Positions 42,915-52,371 of a DNA stretch of 64,000 nucleotides are shown here, in pieces. A program made the position numbers and the translations under genes. Every line of letters begins with the position of its first letter. The first letter of the stretch is position 1. Source of the stretch: Rhizobium album. GTDB taxonomy: Bacteria > Pseudomonadota > Alphaproteobacteria > Rhizobiales > Rhizobiaceae. The notes beneath the pieces are model-generated. The model made no database searches, had not been told where the DNA came from, and saw nothing but the letters and a program-made list of their open reading frames with translations. The stretch is taken from positions 1-64,000 of the forward strand of contig NZ_QFBC01000015.1 in the NCBI RefSeq assembly GCF_003122325.1, written 5' to 3'.

Positions 42915-43877
42915 ATGGACCGAACCATGAGCGCAACCGATCACAGCGATCCAGACCTACCCACGATCAAGCGGCCGTTCCGCTGGCATATCGTCGTCTT
43001 CCTGGCGCCGGCCGTCATCGTCTATTCGGCGATCATGATCCTGCCGCTGATCGAAACCTTGCGGCTGTCGCTTTTCAATACGGTCGAAGGCCAGTCGGTC
43101 TTTGTCGGGCTCGGCAACTTCTCGACCCTGTTCGGCGACGACCGCTGGGCCGCGAGCTTCTGGAATGCTTTGAAGAACAACCTGATTTTCTTCGCCATCC
43201 ACATGGTGGTGCAGAATCCGATCGGGGTAGCGCTCGCCGCCATGCTGTCGATCCCGAAGCTGCGTTTCGTCAGCTTCTACCGCACGGCGATCTTCCTGCC
43301 GACGCTGCTTTCTTTCGTCATCGTCGGCTTCATCTGGAAGCTCATTCTCTCGCCGCTCTGGGGCGTGGCGCCGTGGATGATGGATCTGGTCGGCCTCAAG
43401 GCGCTGTTTTCGCCCTGGCTCGGCAAGCCCGGTTCGGCGCTGATCGCCGTGTCGCTGATCTCCGTCTGGCAATATGTCGGCATCCCGATGATGCTGATCT
43501 ATGCGGCCCTGCTCAACATCCCCGACGAGGTGATCGAGGCGGCGGAATGCGACGGCATCACCGGCTGGAGCCAGTTCTGGAAGATCAAGCTGCCGCTGAT
43601 CCTGCCGGCCATCGGTATCATCTCGATCCTGACCTTCGTCGGCAATTTTAACGCCTTCGACCTGATCTACACCGTGCAGGGGGCGCTTGCCGGACCCGAC
43701 GGCTCGACGGACATCCTCGGCACGTTGCTTTACCGCACCTTCTTCGGCTTCCAGCTGCAACTGGGCGACCGCTCCATGGGTGCGACGATCGCCACGGTGA
43801 TGTTCCTGATCATCCTCGCCGGCGTGTCCTTCTATCTCTTCATCATCCAGCGGCGCATGCGTCGCTACCAGTTCTGA
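42915..43877 (+). CDS. Sugar ABC transporter permease (MalF type)
   Basis: Inner-membrane permease, about 320 residues, six membrane helices, with the EAA motif EVIEAAECDGITGWSQFWKI near 215-235. Several ATGs are close together (42891, 42915, 42927); I prefer 42915, which has GAAG nine bases upstream, but 42927 is nearly as good. Followed after 10 bp by the second permease. Part of the presumed amino-sugar importer. Confidence 0.9.
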   Translation: MDRTMSATDHSDPDLPTIKRPFRWHIVVFLAPAVIVYSAIMILPLIETLRLSLFNTVEGQSVFVGLGNFSTLFGDDRWAASFWNALKNNLIFFAIHMVVQNPIGVALAAMLSIPKLRFVSFYRTAIFLPTLLSFVIVGFIWKLILSPLWGVAPWMMDLVGLKALFSPWLGKPGSALIAVSLISVWQYVGIPMMLIYAALLNIPDEVIEAAECDGITGWSQFWKIKLPLILPAIGIISILTFVGNFNAFDLIYTVQGALAGPDGSTDILGTLLYRTFFGFQLQLGDRSMGATIATVMFLIILAGVSFYLFIIQRRMRRYQF

Positions 43878-43887
43878 GGAGGATCTC

Positions 43888-44727
43888 GTGGCCAAGGCGA
43901 CCCAATCCCCCATCCGTTCGGGCTTCGTGCATCTGGCGCTGATCGCCTACACGCTGATCGCGCTGTTTCCGGTGTTCCTGACGATCATCAACTCGTTCAA
44001 GGCGAAGAACGCCATCTTCCGCGAGCCGATGGCGGTTCCGACCCCTTCGACCTTCAGCCTGGTCGGCTACGAGACGGTGCTGAAGCAGGGCGATTTCCTG
44101 CTCTATTTCCAGAACAGTTTTGTCGTCACGGTGGTGTCGATCTTCTTCGTGCTGCTGTTCGGCGCCATGGCGGCCTTCGCGCTCTCCGAATACCGCTTCC
44201 GCGGCAATACGGCGATGGGGCTTTACCTCGCCATCGGCATCATGATCCCGATCCGTCTCGGCACGGTCGCCATCCTGCAGGGCATGGTCGCGGCAAACCT
44301 CGTCAACACGCTGACGGCGCTGATCCTCGTCTATACGGCGCAGGGCCTGCCGCTCGCCATCTTCATCCTGTCGGAATTCATGCGCACCGTCTCCGACGAC
44401 CTGAAGAACGCCGGGCGCATCGACGGGCTGTCGGAATATGCGATCTTCTTCCGCCTGGTGCTGCCGCTCGTGCGGCCGGCGATGGCGACGGTCGCCGTCT
44501 TCACCATGATCCCGATCTGGAACGACCTGTGGTTCCCGCTGATCCTCGCCCCCGGTGAATCGACCAAGACGGTCACACTCGGTTCGCAGATGTTCATCGG
44601 CCAGTTCGTCACCAACTGGAACGCCGTGCTGGCGGCCCTGTCGCTGGCGATCTTCCCGGTCCTCGTCCTTTACGTCATCTTCTCGCGGCAGCTGATCCGC
44701 GGCATCACAGCAGGAGCAGTCAAGTGA
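43888..44727 (+). CDS. Sugar ABC transporter permease (MalG type)
   Basis: Second inner-membrane permease, 279 residues, GTG start at 43888 with GAGGAGGA upstream. Six membrane helices; EAA loop DDLKNAGRIDGLSEYAIFFR. C-terminus [11 protein letters not shown] is typical of MalG-like permeases. Its stop overlaps the GTG start of the oxidoreductase gene, so uptake and the oxidoreductase are translationally coupled. Confidence 0.93.
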   Translation: MAKATQSPIRSGFVHLALIAYTLIALFPVFLTIINSFKAKNAIFREPMAVPTPSTFSLVGYETVLKQGDFLLYFQNSFVVTVVSIFFVLLFGAMAAFALSEYRFRGNTAMGLYLAIGIMIPIRLGTVAILQGMVAANLVNTLTALILVYTAQGLPLAIFILSEFMRTVSDDLKNAGRIDGLSEYAIFFRLVLPLVRPAMATVAVFTMIPIWNDLWFPLILAPGESTKTVTLGSQMFIGQFVTNWNAVLAALSLAIFPVLVLYVIFSRQLIRGITAGAVK

Positions 44728-45785
44728 GTTCGCAAAACCCCGTTCGCGTCCTTGTCGCCGGCCTCGGCAATATGGGCCGCAGCCATGCGCTCGCCTACCA
44801 TAACGATCCCGGCTTCGAGATCGTCGGCCTCGTCAACCGTTCGCAGGTCGCCCTGCCGGAAGAGCTGCAGGGCTACACGATCCATCCGGATTTTTCGGCG
44901 GCGCTCGCCGAACTGAAGCCCGATCTCGCCTCGATCTGCACCTATTCGGACAGCCATGCCGACTACGCCGTCGCCGCCTTCGAGGCCGGCTGCCACGTCT
45001 TCGTCGAAAAGCCGCTGGCGACGACGGTTGCCGATGCCGAGCGTGTCGTCGCTGCCGCCAAGAAGGCCGGCCGCAAGCTGGTGATCGGTTACATTCTTCG
45101 CCACCATCCCTCCTGGGTGCGGTTGATCGCCGAAGCCCGCAAGCTCGGACCGCCTTACGTCTTCCGCATGAACCTCAACCAGCAGTCCAGCGGCCCGACC
45201 TGGGAAACCCACAAGGCGCTGATGCAGACCACCTCGCCGATCGTCGATTGCGGCGTGCATTATGTCGATGTCATGTGCCAGATCACCGATGCCAAGCCGG
45301 TGCAGGTGCGCGGCATGGGCCTGCGCCTCTCCGACGAGGTGAAGTCGGACATGTACAATTACGGCCACCTGCAGGTGATGTTCGAGGACGGCTCGGTCGG
45401 CTGGTACGAGGCCGGCTGGGGGCCGATGATTTCCGAAACCGCCTTCTTCGTGAAGGACGTCATGTCGCCGAAGGGCTCGGTCTCCATCGTCATGGACCCG
45501 AACGCCAAGTCCGACGATATCGACACGCACACGAAAACTGCCGTCATCCGGGTCCATTCGGCCGAAACCGGGCCGAATGGCCGCTTCCTCAAACCCGACG
45601 AGGACCTGGCCATGGCCGGCGAACCGGGGCATCAGGATCTCTGCGACCTCGAACAGGCCTACGTCCTGAGGGCGATCCGCGAGGATATCGATCTCACCCG
45701 CCATATGGACGATGCGGTTCAATCCTTGCGCATCTGCCTTGCCGCGGATGAAAGTGTCCGCACCGGCGCACCGGTCATCTTGTAA
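44724..45785 (+). CDS. Gfo/Idh/MocA-family NAD(P)-dependent oxidoreductase
   Basis: Cytoplasmic sugar oxidoreductase, 353 residues. N-terminal Rossmann fold with [10 protein letters not shown] at about 13-22 and the family EKPLA motif ([10 protein letters not shown], about 97). C-terminal substrate domain with [11 protein letters not shown], where the conserved His and nearby Asp lie. GTG start at 44724 overlaps the upstream stop. Relatives oxidise or epimerise sugars, including amino sugars. Its place between permease and ATPase genes suggests it modifies the imported sugar; reaction unknown. Confidence 0.9.
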   Translation: MSSQNPVRVLVAGLGNMGRSHALAYHNDPGFEIVGLVNRSQVALPEELQGYTIHPDFSAALAELKPDLASICTYSDSHADYAVAAFEAGCHVFVEKPLATTVADAERVVAAAKKAGRKLVIGYILRHHPSWVRLIAEARKLGPPYVFRMNLNQQSSGPTWETHKALMQTTSPIVDCGVHYVDVMCQITDAKPVQVRGMGLRLSDEVKSDMYNYGHLQVMFEDGSVGWYEAGWGPMISETAFFVKDVMSPKGSVSIVMDPNAKSDDIDTHTKTAVIRVHSAETGPNGRFLKPDEDLAMAGEPGHQDLCDLEQAYVLRAIREDIDLTRHMDDAVQSLRICLAADESVRTGAPVIL

Positions 45786-45798
45786 GGGATCAGCGACT

Positions 45799-46800
45799 TT
45801 GGGCTCTCTCCAACTGAAATCCATCCGCAAGGCTTTTGGCACCCACGAAGTGCTGAAGGGCATCGACCTCGACGTCACCGATGGCGAATTCGTCATCTTC
45901 GTCGGCCCCTCTGGCTGCGGCAAATCCACGCTGCTGCGCGTCATCGCCGGGCTTGAGGACGCAACGCAGGGCAGCATCCGCATCGACGGCCAGGAGGTGG
46001 CGACGGTGCCGCCGGCCAAGCGCGGCATCGCCATGGTCTTCCAGTCCTACGCGCTCTATCCGCACCTGACGGTGAAGGACAATATGGGCCTCGGCCTCAA
46101 GCAGGCCGGTGCGCCGGCGCAGGAGATCGAAACGCGGGTTTCCAAGGCATCGAAGATGCTTTCGCTCGATCCCTATCTCGCCCGCCGACCGGCCGAGCTT
46201 TCCGGCGGCCAGCGCCAGCGCGTCGCCATCGGCCGCGCCATCGTCCGCGAGCCGAAACTCTTCCTGTTCGACGAACCGCTGTCGAATCTCGATGCGGCGC
46301 TGCGCGTCCAGACCCGCCTGGAGATCGCCCGCCTGCACCGCGAGCTGAAAGCGACGATGATCTACGTCACCCATGACCAGGTGGAAGCGATGACGCTGGC
46401 CGACAAGATCGTCGTGCTCAGCGCCGGCGCCATCGAGCAGGTCGGTTCGCCGATGGAGCTTTATAACCATCCGGCCAATGTCTTCGTCGCCGGTTTCATC
46501 GGTTCGCCACAGATGAACTTCATCGATGCCGGCAAGCTCGGCGAGAGCGGCGCCAAGACCGTCGGCATCCGCCCCGAGCACATCGCGTTGTCGCGCGAAA
46601 GCGGCGACTGGAAGGGCAAGGTGGTCCACGTCGAACATCTCGGCGCCGATACCATCGTCTACATGGAGACGGAGGCGACCGGCCTCTTGACGGTGCGCCT
46701 GTTCGGCGAGCATCAGTATGCGACCGACGACGTGGTTTTCGCCACGCCGGACCGCAATTCCATGCATCGCTTCGATGCCAACGACCGGGCAATCCGGTAA
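45799..46800 (+). CDS. Sugar ABC transporter ATP-binding protein (UgpC/MalK type)
   Basis: ATPase of the importer, 333 residues. Walker [11 protein letters not shown]-loop [14 protein letters not shown], signature [15 protein letters not shown], Walker [13 protein letters not shown], then a C-terminal OB/TOBE regulatory domain (about 235-333). The likely start is TTG at 45799, eight bases after AAGGGAT; a longer in-frame start would lie in the oxidoreductase gene. 14 bp after that gene. Confidence 0.9.
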   Translation: MGSLQLKSIRKAFGTHEVLKGIDLDVTDGEFVIFVGPSGCGKSTLLRVIAGLEDATQGSIRIDGQEVATVPPAKRGIAMVFQSYALYPHLTVKDNMGLGLKQAGAPAQEIETRVSKASKMLSLDPYLARRPAELSGGQRQRVAIGRAIVREPKLFLFDEPLSNLDAALRVQTRLEIARLHRELKATMIYVTHDQVEAMTLADKIVVLSAGAIEQVGSPMELYNHPANVFVAGFIGSPQMNFIDAGKLGESGAKTVGIRPEHIALSRESGDWKGKVVHVEHLGADTIVYMETEATGLLTVRLFGEHQYATDDVVFATPDRNSMHRFDANDRAIR

Positions 46801-46809
46801 CGGGAAACG

Positions 46810-47724
46810 ATGATCCTCTGTTTCGATATCGGCGGCACCGCCATCAAGGGTGCCGTCGCCCATTCCCCGACGGATGTGCGGACCCTGCCGCGCGTGCCGA
46901 CGCCGGCGCAGGATTTCGACGCTTTTGTCGGCGTGCTGGCTCGAACTCTGGCAGAGATTGGCGAAAAACCGCACGGCATCGCCATTTCGATCGCCGGCGT
47001 CATCGATCCCGAAACCAGGGCTGCCAAGGTTGCCAACATTCCCTGCATCGATGGCCGGCTGCTTGCCGCAGACCTGCAGGCGGCACTGGGGCTGCCGGTG
47101 TTGATCGCCAACGACGCGGATTGCCTGGCAGTGGCGGAAGCCGGCGTCGGCGCGGGCCGAGGTCACCGCATCGTCTTCGGCGCCATTCTCGGCACCGGGG
47201 TCGGCGGCGGCCTGGTGGTCGACGGACGGCTGGTGAATGCCGAAGGTGGTTTCGCCGGCGAATGGGGGCATGGACCGGCCATCGCCGCTTATGCCGGCAC
47301 GCCGCCGGTCGCCATTCCGCCCTTTGCCTGTGGCTGCGGCCAGAGGGGTTGCGTCGATACGGTCGGCGGCGCCCGCGGGCTGGAGCGGCTCCACCGCCTC
47401 GTTCACGACAAGGATCTGGACAGCGAGCGCATCGTCGCCGACTGGCTGGCCGGCGATGCGGAAGCGGCGCGCACCGTCGGCGTGCTCATCGATCTCGTCA
47501 GTTCACCGCTGGCGCTGACGATCAACATCACCGGGGCGACGATCGTACCTGTTGGCGGCGGGCTTTCCAATTGCGAACAACTGCTCGCCGAAATCGACCG
47601 CACGGTGCGCAGCCGCACGCTTCGTCGTTTCGATCGGCCATTGGTGGTGCGCGGCACATGCCGCGTCGAACCCGGCCTGATCGGTGCCGCCATCCTCGGC
47701 CTGAAGGAGTTTGGCCATGCCTGA
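46810..47724 (+). CDS. ROK-family sugar kinase
   Basis: ATP-dependent sugar kinase, 304 residues, with no DNA-binding domain. It starts MILCFDIGGTAIKGAV (phosphate 1). ANDADCLAVAEAGVGAG holds the catalytic Asp and GTGVGGGLVVDG is phosphate 2. A zinc-binding GEWGH plus CGCGQRGC lies near 155-185. ROK enzymes of this size phosphorylate glucose, N-acetylmannosamine or N-acetylglucosamine. It is 9 bp after the ATPase gene. It is the second kinase of the locus, of a different fold family from the BadF-type one at 40008. Confidence 0.92.
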   Translation: MILCFDIGGTAIKGAVAHSPTDVRTLPRVPTPAQDFDAFVGVLARTLAEIGEKPHGIAISIAGVIDPETRAAKVANIPCIDGRLLAADLQAALGLPVLIANDADCLAVAEAGVGAGRGHRIVFGAILGTGVGGGLVVDGRLVNAEGGFAGEWGHGPAIAAYAGTPPVAIPPFACGCGQRGCVDTVGGARGLERLHRLVHDKDLDSERIVADWLAGDAEAARTVGVLIDLVSSPLALTINITGATIVPVGGGLSNCEQLLAEIDRTVRSRTLRRFDRPLVVRGTCRVEPGLIGAAILGLKEFGHA

Positions 47725-48442
47725 TATTCTGCTCGAAGTCTGCGTCGATAGCGCGGCCGGCCTGGAGGCTGCCGTTACCGGCGGTGCCGACCGGATCGAA
47801 TTGTGCAGTGCGCTTGCGCTGGGCGGCCTGACGCCGACGCCCGGGCTGATGCAACGGGCGGCCCGCATGCCGGTTCCGGTCTATGCGATGATCCGCCCGC
47901 GCGCCGGTGACTTCATCTATTCCCCGGTCGAACTGGAGATGATGAAAGTCGAGATCGATGCCGTGCGCAGCGCCGGACTTGCCGGTGTCGTCATCGGAGC
48001 CAACCGGCCGGACGGTCGGCTGGACCATGCGGCGCTGAAGAGCCTCCTGACGGCGGCCGTGGGGCTGGGAAGCACATTGCATCGCAGCTTCGATCTGGCA
48101 CCTGACATTGCCGAGGCGGTGGATGTCGCGGCCGATGTCGGGTTCGAACGCATCCTGACATCCGGCGGCGCCCGGACGATCGCGGAGGGAATGGCAGGCA
48201 TCGAGGACGCGTTCGTCGCCGCACGCGGGCGCGTTTCGATCATGCCGGGGGCCGGCGTGACGTTGGCCACCATCGAAGGGCTGCTGTCGCGGCCGGAGGT
48301 GACGGAGGTGCATTCCTCCTGCTCGCGACTTGCCGATATGGCCGACGAAAAACTCCTGGCGTTCGGATTTGCAAGCCCGCAGGCACGTTCAACCGACGCA
48401 GCCATGGTGGCCGCCCTGAAGCAGCGGCTCAGGCGCGATTGA
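47717..48442 (+). CDS. cutC: CutC-family TIM-barrel protein
   Basis: 241 residues; one CutC domain: LLEVCVDSAAGLEAAVTGGADRIELCSAL at the N-terminus, YAMIRPRAGDF, LTSGGARTIAEG and EVHSSC. Named for copper homeostasis in E. coli, but that role is disputed and the family often sits in sugar operons. The ATG at 47717 has AAGGAG seven bases upstream and overlaps the ROK gene stop. Here it closes the amino-sugar import operon, which argues for a link to sugar metabolism; function unproven. Confidence 0.9.
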   Translation: MPDILLEVCVDSAAGLEAAVTGGADRIELCSALALGGLTPTPGLMQRAARMPVPVYAMIRPRAGDFIYSPVELEMMKVEIDAVRSAGLAGVVIGANRPDGRLDHAALKSLLTAAVGLGSTLHRSFDLAPDIAEAVDVAADVGFERILTSGGARTIAEGMAGIEDAFVAARGRVSIMPGAGVTLATIEGLLSRPEVTEVHSSCSRLADMADEKLLAFGFASPQARSTDAAMVAALKQRLRRD

Positions 48443-48451
48443 GGCTGGTCT

Positions 48452-50107
48452 TCACGCTTCCGCTTCGCCGGTTGTGCGGCCGATGAAAGACAACGAGAAT
48501 TTCAGGCCGTCGGCCTCATAGGAAAAATGCGTCTCGGCTTCGAATTCCGCCGGGAAAGCGCTGCGGATCAACCGGGAGCCGAACCCCTCGCGGCTCGGCA
48601 CTTCGAAGCTCCGGTCGCTGTTTTCGTTCCAGGTGAGCTTTACCTTGCCGTCACTGACGGCCCATTCGATCCGGACAGACCCCGTGCCATCGCTGAGGGC
48701 GCCGTATTTCGTCGCGTTGGTCGCAAGTTCGTGGATGATCATCGACAGTGAAAGCACTGCCGGCGGGCTGAGATGGCAGCTGGGACCGTCCAGGCTGATA
48801 CGCTGGTCGAGCGCATCGAGGTGCGGCAGCAGCGCACGGTCGATGACCTCGCGCAAATCGCCGCTTTCCCAATCATCGGCGAGGAGGATGTCGTAGCCGC
48901 CGGCGAAGGCGCCGATGCGCTGTGAGAACGACTTGAATTCTTCCGGGTTCTGCCGCCCGAACGTCTGGCGCGCGATTGCCTGGACGATCGACAGGGTGTT
49001 CTTGACGCGATGGGCAAGCTCCCGTCCCATCAGCTTTCGTGCCTCGACCATCTTCTCCGTCTGGCGCCGCCTTTCGTCCAGTTCGTCGAGAAGGTGATCG
49101 ACCGAGGCACCGACAAGGCCCAGTTCGCCGTAACGTCCGCCCATGTTGGTCCTTGCGGCAACATCGCCGCCGCGCCACCGCTGCAGCACGTCGACGATGT
49201 GGTCTATCGGCCGCAGGATGAACCGGTTGCCGACGAAAACGGCAGAAATGACGGCAATGAGGGCGCCGAGCAGGATAAAAGCCACGCCTGCCAGCGTGGT
49301 GCGGTTGATGTCGGCGAAGGCCTTTTCCTTGGAGATTCCCGCGCCGATGTAAAGCGGGCTGTTGGGAAGCGACACCGGCTCGTAGCCGACGATGCGCAGG
49401 GTGCCGTCCGGACTTCTCATTTCGGTCGTGCCGGCCCTGGGGGCCGTGAGATAGGGTTTGAAAGCCTCGGCAATGCTGTTGCCGACGAAACGTTGCGATT
49501 CCGGGTTGCGGGCAATGATGATGCCATTCCGGTCGGCAATCGTCACCACGCCGCCGGGTGTGATGCCCCTTTCCCGGATGCGCTGATCGAGCCATTCCAG
49601 GCGGATGCCGGTGGCGATGATACCTTTCACCTCCGTTCCGTTGCGCAGCGGCATCGCCACCGGCAGGATCGGCCCTTCGGAAAGCTTGCTGATCGTGTAT
49701 TCGCCGACGACGAAGTCGTTGACGGCAAGGGCATCGCGGATATAGCTGCGTTCGGAAAAATCCATTCCCGCGGGCATGCCGAAGCTGTCGCAGACAAGTT
49801 TGCCATCCAGGTCGAAGACGAGGATGGAACGGATCGGCGGCACCTGGCTGGAGACACGCTTCAGGGCGCTGGTGCATCCGGCCCGATCCATATCGAAAAC
49901 GGCAGGGATCGCCGCGGCGGCAATCAGCACGCTATGAACGCCCTCGATGATTCGGTTGACCTCAGATGCCGCCTGCCGCGCAGCCTGCAACGCCTGCTGG
50001 TGAATTTCCCGATCCCGTTGCTGCCTGCCCAGAAGCTCGTTGTAGGTGAGCATCCCGATGGCAGGAAGCAACGCCGTCGCCGCTACGGCGACAAGCCGCC
50101 TTCTCAC
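48452..50107 (-). CDS. HWE-family sensor histidine kinase, membrane-bound
   Basis: Orphan two-component kinase, about 551 residues. One N-terminal membrane helix (about 5-22), a periplasmic dCache/PDC-like sensor (about 25-270; contains SERSYIRDAL and GYEPVSLPNSPLYIG), a second membrane helix (about 272-297), HAMP, then an HWE kinase core. That core has the phospho-acceptor His in ELAHRVKNTLSIVQAIARQT, N-box IIHELATNATKYGAL, and WNENSD for the WxE signature. GTG at 50105-50107 has GGGGGAA upstream; a start at 50122 is possible but lacks a ribosome site. No response regulator gene is next to it. Confidence 0.92.
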   Translation of the reverse strand: MRRRLVAVAATALLPAIGMLTYNELLGRQQRDREIHQQALQAARQAASEVNRIIEGVHSVLIAAAAIPAVFDMDRAGCTSALKRVSSQVPPIRSILVFDLDGKLVCDSFGMPAGMDFSERSYIRDALAVNDFVVGEYTISKLSEGPILPVAMPLRNGTEVKGIIATGIRLEWLDQRIRERGITPGGVVTIADRNGIIIARNPESQRFVGNSIAEAFKPYLTAPRAGTTEMRSPDGTLRIVGYEPVSLPNSPLYIGAGISKEKAFADINRTTLAGVAFILLGALIAVISAVFVGNRFILRPIDHIVDVLQRWRGGDVAARTNMGGRYGELGLVGASVDHLLDELDERRRQTEKMVEARKLMGRELAHRVKNTLSIVQAIARQTFGRQNPEEFKSFSQRIGAFAGGYDILLADDWESGDLREVIDRALLPHLDALDQRISLDGPSCHLSPPAVLSLSMIIHELATNATKYGALSDGTGSVRIEWAVSDGKVKLTWNENSDRSFEVPSREGFGSRLIRSAFPAEFEAETHFSYEADGLKFSLSFIGRTTGEAEA

Positions 50108-50453
50108 GTCACGTTCCCCCACACAACACCGACGAGCCGTGCTTTTTCAGCATTCAACGTCCGATTCGCCCACCGCGAGGCAAGAACAATGCCATGTTCC
50201 ATTCGCAAAATCGCGCTTTCTTCTCTCATGATTTTGCGCGTGACGAAAATATAAAGGCTTCCGGCAGGCAAATGGTGAAAATTTTGTTTCATGCTGGGCT
50301 TGCGGTCCGGTGGCGCAGGTCATTTCCGAGGAGTATGACCGTCTCCATGTCGCGACGCAACTGCCGACGCTTCGATACGCGCAAGTCGGCGGATGCAGAA
50401 CGCGACAACCGGTTGATCTTTCGAGCGGCCCGGCCGCAAATGCAGGACATGCC
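50108..50453. promoter_or_regulatory. Divergent region between HWE kinase and corA
   Basis: 346 bp without a gene. Contains a perfect 9-bp inverted repeat CGCAAAATC-N17-GATTTTGCG (50204-50238), about 100 bp before the kinase start, which could bind a dimeric regulator. The 50260-50453 part is ordinary GC-rich sequence; no other signal recognised. Confidence 0.45.
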
Positions 50454-51419
50454 ATGACTGTCGTAGCCTCCTATCTCTATCGTGACGGCAAGCGCATCGA
50501 GGCGGTGCCGATCGACCGCGCGGTGCCGCCGGAGGACGAAAACACCTTCATCTGGATCGGCCTGCACGAGCCGACACTGGAGGAGATGACGACGCTGAAG
50601 CATAATTTCCAGCTGCATCCGCTGGCGATCGAGGATTCGCTCAATCCCGCCCAGAGTCCGAAGGTGGATATCTACGATAGCCAGCTGTTCGTGGCCGCCA
50701 AGACGGCGCACCGCGTCGGCGAGCGCATCGAATTCGGCGTGACGGCGATCTTCATCGGCCGAAACCACATCATTTCCGTCCGCCACGGCTCGGATCGCGG
50801 CCACAGCAAGCTGCGCAGCCAACTGGAGGCGACGCCGCAGACGCTGAGGCACGGGCCGGACTATGTGCTGCATGCCATTCTCGACTTTATCGTCGACGGC
50901 TACCTGCCGATCGTCCAGTCGATCGAGGACGAGATGCTTGATATGGAACAGCAGATGCTGGATGCCTTCCTCGAGCGCGATCAGATCACCCGCATCTTCC
51001 GCACGCGCCGCGAGGTGATCCGCTTTCTCCGGGTGATTGGGCCGATGGTGGAGCTCTGCGGCAAGCTGGTCCATCTCGACCTGCCTTGCCTCGACCCGGA
51101 GGCCAAGCCCTATTTTCGCGATGTGCTCGACCACGCGATGCGGGCGGAGATGACGATTGCCGGCTTGCGCGACGTCATCACGTCAGTCTTCGAGGCCAGC
51201 AATCTGCTGGAGCAGCAAAGGCAGGGTGTCATTACCCGCCAGCTCGCCTCCTGGGCGGCGATTCTCGCCGTGCCGACGGCGATCGCCGGCATTTACGGCA
51301 TGAACTTCGAAAACATGCCGGAATTGAAGACGACCTATGGCTATTTCGTCGTGCTCGGCGTCATCGTCCTGTTGTGCTTCATCCTCTATCTCCGCTTTAA
51401 GAAAGCCCGCTGGCTTTAG
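50454..51419 (+). CDS. corA: CorA-family magnesium/divalent cation channel
   Basis: Inner-membrane pentameric channel, 321 residues. Long cytoplasmic N-terminal domain (LHPLAIEDSLNP...KVDIYDSQLFVA) and coiled stalk, then two C-terminal membrane helices joined by the selectivity motif YGMNFENMPE near 285-295, and the basic tail FKKARWL. Mg2+ is the usual ion; Co2+, Ni2+ or Zn2+ are possible. ATG at 50454. Convergent with the TerC gene through a shared hairpin at 51433-51458. Confidence 0.94.
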   Translation: MTVVASYLYRDGKRIEAVPIDRAVPPEDENTFIWIGLHEPTLEEMTTLKHNFQLHPLAIEDSLNPAQSPKVDIYDSQLFVAAKTAHRVGERIEFGVTAIFIGRNHIISVRHGSDRGHSKLRSQLEATPQTLRHGPDYVLHAILDFIVDGYLPIVQSIEDEMLDMEQQMLDAFLERDQITRIFRTRREVIRFLRVIGPMVELCGKLVHLDLPCLDPEAKPYFRDVLDHAMRAEMTIAGLRDVITSVFEASNLLEQQRQGVITRQLASWAAILAVPTAIAGIYGMNFENMPELKTTYGYFVVLGVIVLLCFILYLRFKKARWL

Positions 51420-51432
51420 AAGACGGAAAAAC

Positions 51433-51458
51433 GGTTCGCCTGAAACGTCAGGCGAACC
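51433..51458 (-). terminator. Intrinsic terminator overlapping the terC stop codon
   Basis: Perfect 11-bp stem GGTTCGCCTGA / TCAGGCGAACC, loop AACG, followed on the minus strand by GTTTTTC. The stop codon of the TerC gene (51448-51450) lies in the stem. It may also stop corA transcription from the other side. Confidence 0.85.
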
Positions 51459-52071
51459 ACTGCTGCACGGTGGGCAGGACCTCGATCGTGCCGCGACAGA
51501 TCATGTCGAGCGCGACATAGAGAATGATCAGCAAGCCGACATAGGCGATCCAGCGGTGCTTGTTCAAAAGCCTGGCGATGAAATTTGCGGCAATCCCCAT
51601 CATGGCGATGGAAAGGCCAAGGCCGATGACCAGCACGGAGGGGTGTTCGCGCGCCGCGCCGGCGACGGCCAGCACGTTGTCGAGCGACATCGAGACGTCG
51701 GCGACGACGATCTGGGTTGCCGCCTGCAGGAAGGTCTTCTGCACCTTCGGCGTGCCCTCGGCGCCTTCCGCATCGTCATGGGCGTTGAAGGCGCGCAGTT
51801 CGTTCCACATCTTCCAGCAGACCCAGAGCAGCAGCAGGCCGCCGGCGAGCAGCAGGCCCAGGATCGCCAGCAAATGCACGGTGATTGTGGCAAACAGGAT
51901 GCGAAGAACCGTGGCGGCGATAATCCCGACGACGATCGCCTTGCGACGCTGCGCCGCCGGAAGGCCCGCTGCGGCGAGGCCAATGACAACGGCATTGTCG
52001 CCGGCCAGGACAAGATCGATCGCGATGACCTGAAGAAGCGCCGCCAGGCCGGCAGCCGTGAACAATTCCAT
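51448..52071 (-). CDS. TerC-family integral membrane protein (YjbE/YkoY type)
   Basis: Inner-membrane protein, 207 residues, about seven membrane helices. Family motifs: IDLVLAGDNAVVIGLA near the N-terminus and ADVSMSLDNVLAVAGAA in the middle, each with the conserved acidic-Asn pair thought to bind metal. TerC relatives export Mn2+ or help load metals into secreted enzymes. I choose the ATG at 52069-52071 (MELFTAAGLAALLQ), with GGAG ten bases upstream; an ATG at 52095 would add eight residues. Substrate not determined. Confidence 0.9.
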   Translation of the reverse strand: MELFTAAGLAALLQVIAIDLVLAGDNAVVIGLAAAGLPAAQRRKAIVVGIIAATVLRILFATITVHLLAILGLLLAGGLLLLWVCWKMWNELRAFNAHDDAEGAEGTPKVQKTFLQAATQIVVADVSMSLDNVLAVAGAAREHPSVLVIGLGLSIAMMGIAANFIARLLNKHRWIAYVGLLIILYVALDMICRGTIEVLPTVQQWFA

Positions 52072-52371
52072 GAAGTCAAGTCTCCACTGCTGCATGGGTG
52101 CTAACGCCTTGAGTGAAGGGCGTCAACCGGCCGGGCGTTCTCCCGGGCAATATTGTGCGTTGCAAAAGCGATTATCGGCGTGATTGGGTTTTACCGTAAA
52201 AACAGGGCGCCGGTGACTTCGCCGGGCGAAGTGCGAATGACGGAGCGGTAGCCACGACGGTTCCCTGATGTCGGAGAGAAGGGGGCGGCGCTCCCTGAAA
52301 GCGCCCGGAGGCAATTCGGCTCACCGGCCGTGTTCCATGCCCGTGAGCCGATCTTCTTTGCCATTCGCGCT
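52072..52371. promoter_or_regulatory. Gap between terC and the second RND pump
   Basis: 300 bp. It carries the terC promoter side and the 3' end of the leftward pump operon. A hairpin CGGCTCAC / GTGAGCCG (52317-52350) lies just past the pump stop on the minus strand and may end the operon. I saw no yybP-ykoY-type riboswitch core and no gene. Confidence 0.45.

Noticed and set aside
50108-50250. Possible EcfG-type stress promoter (GGAAC...CGTT) before the HWE kinase
   Set aside because: The two words occur on the right strand but about 36 bases apart, far from the 16-18 needed.
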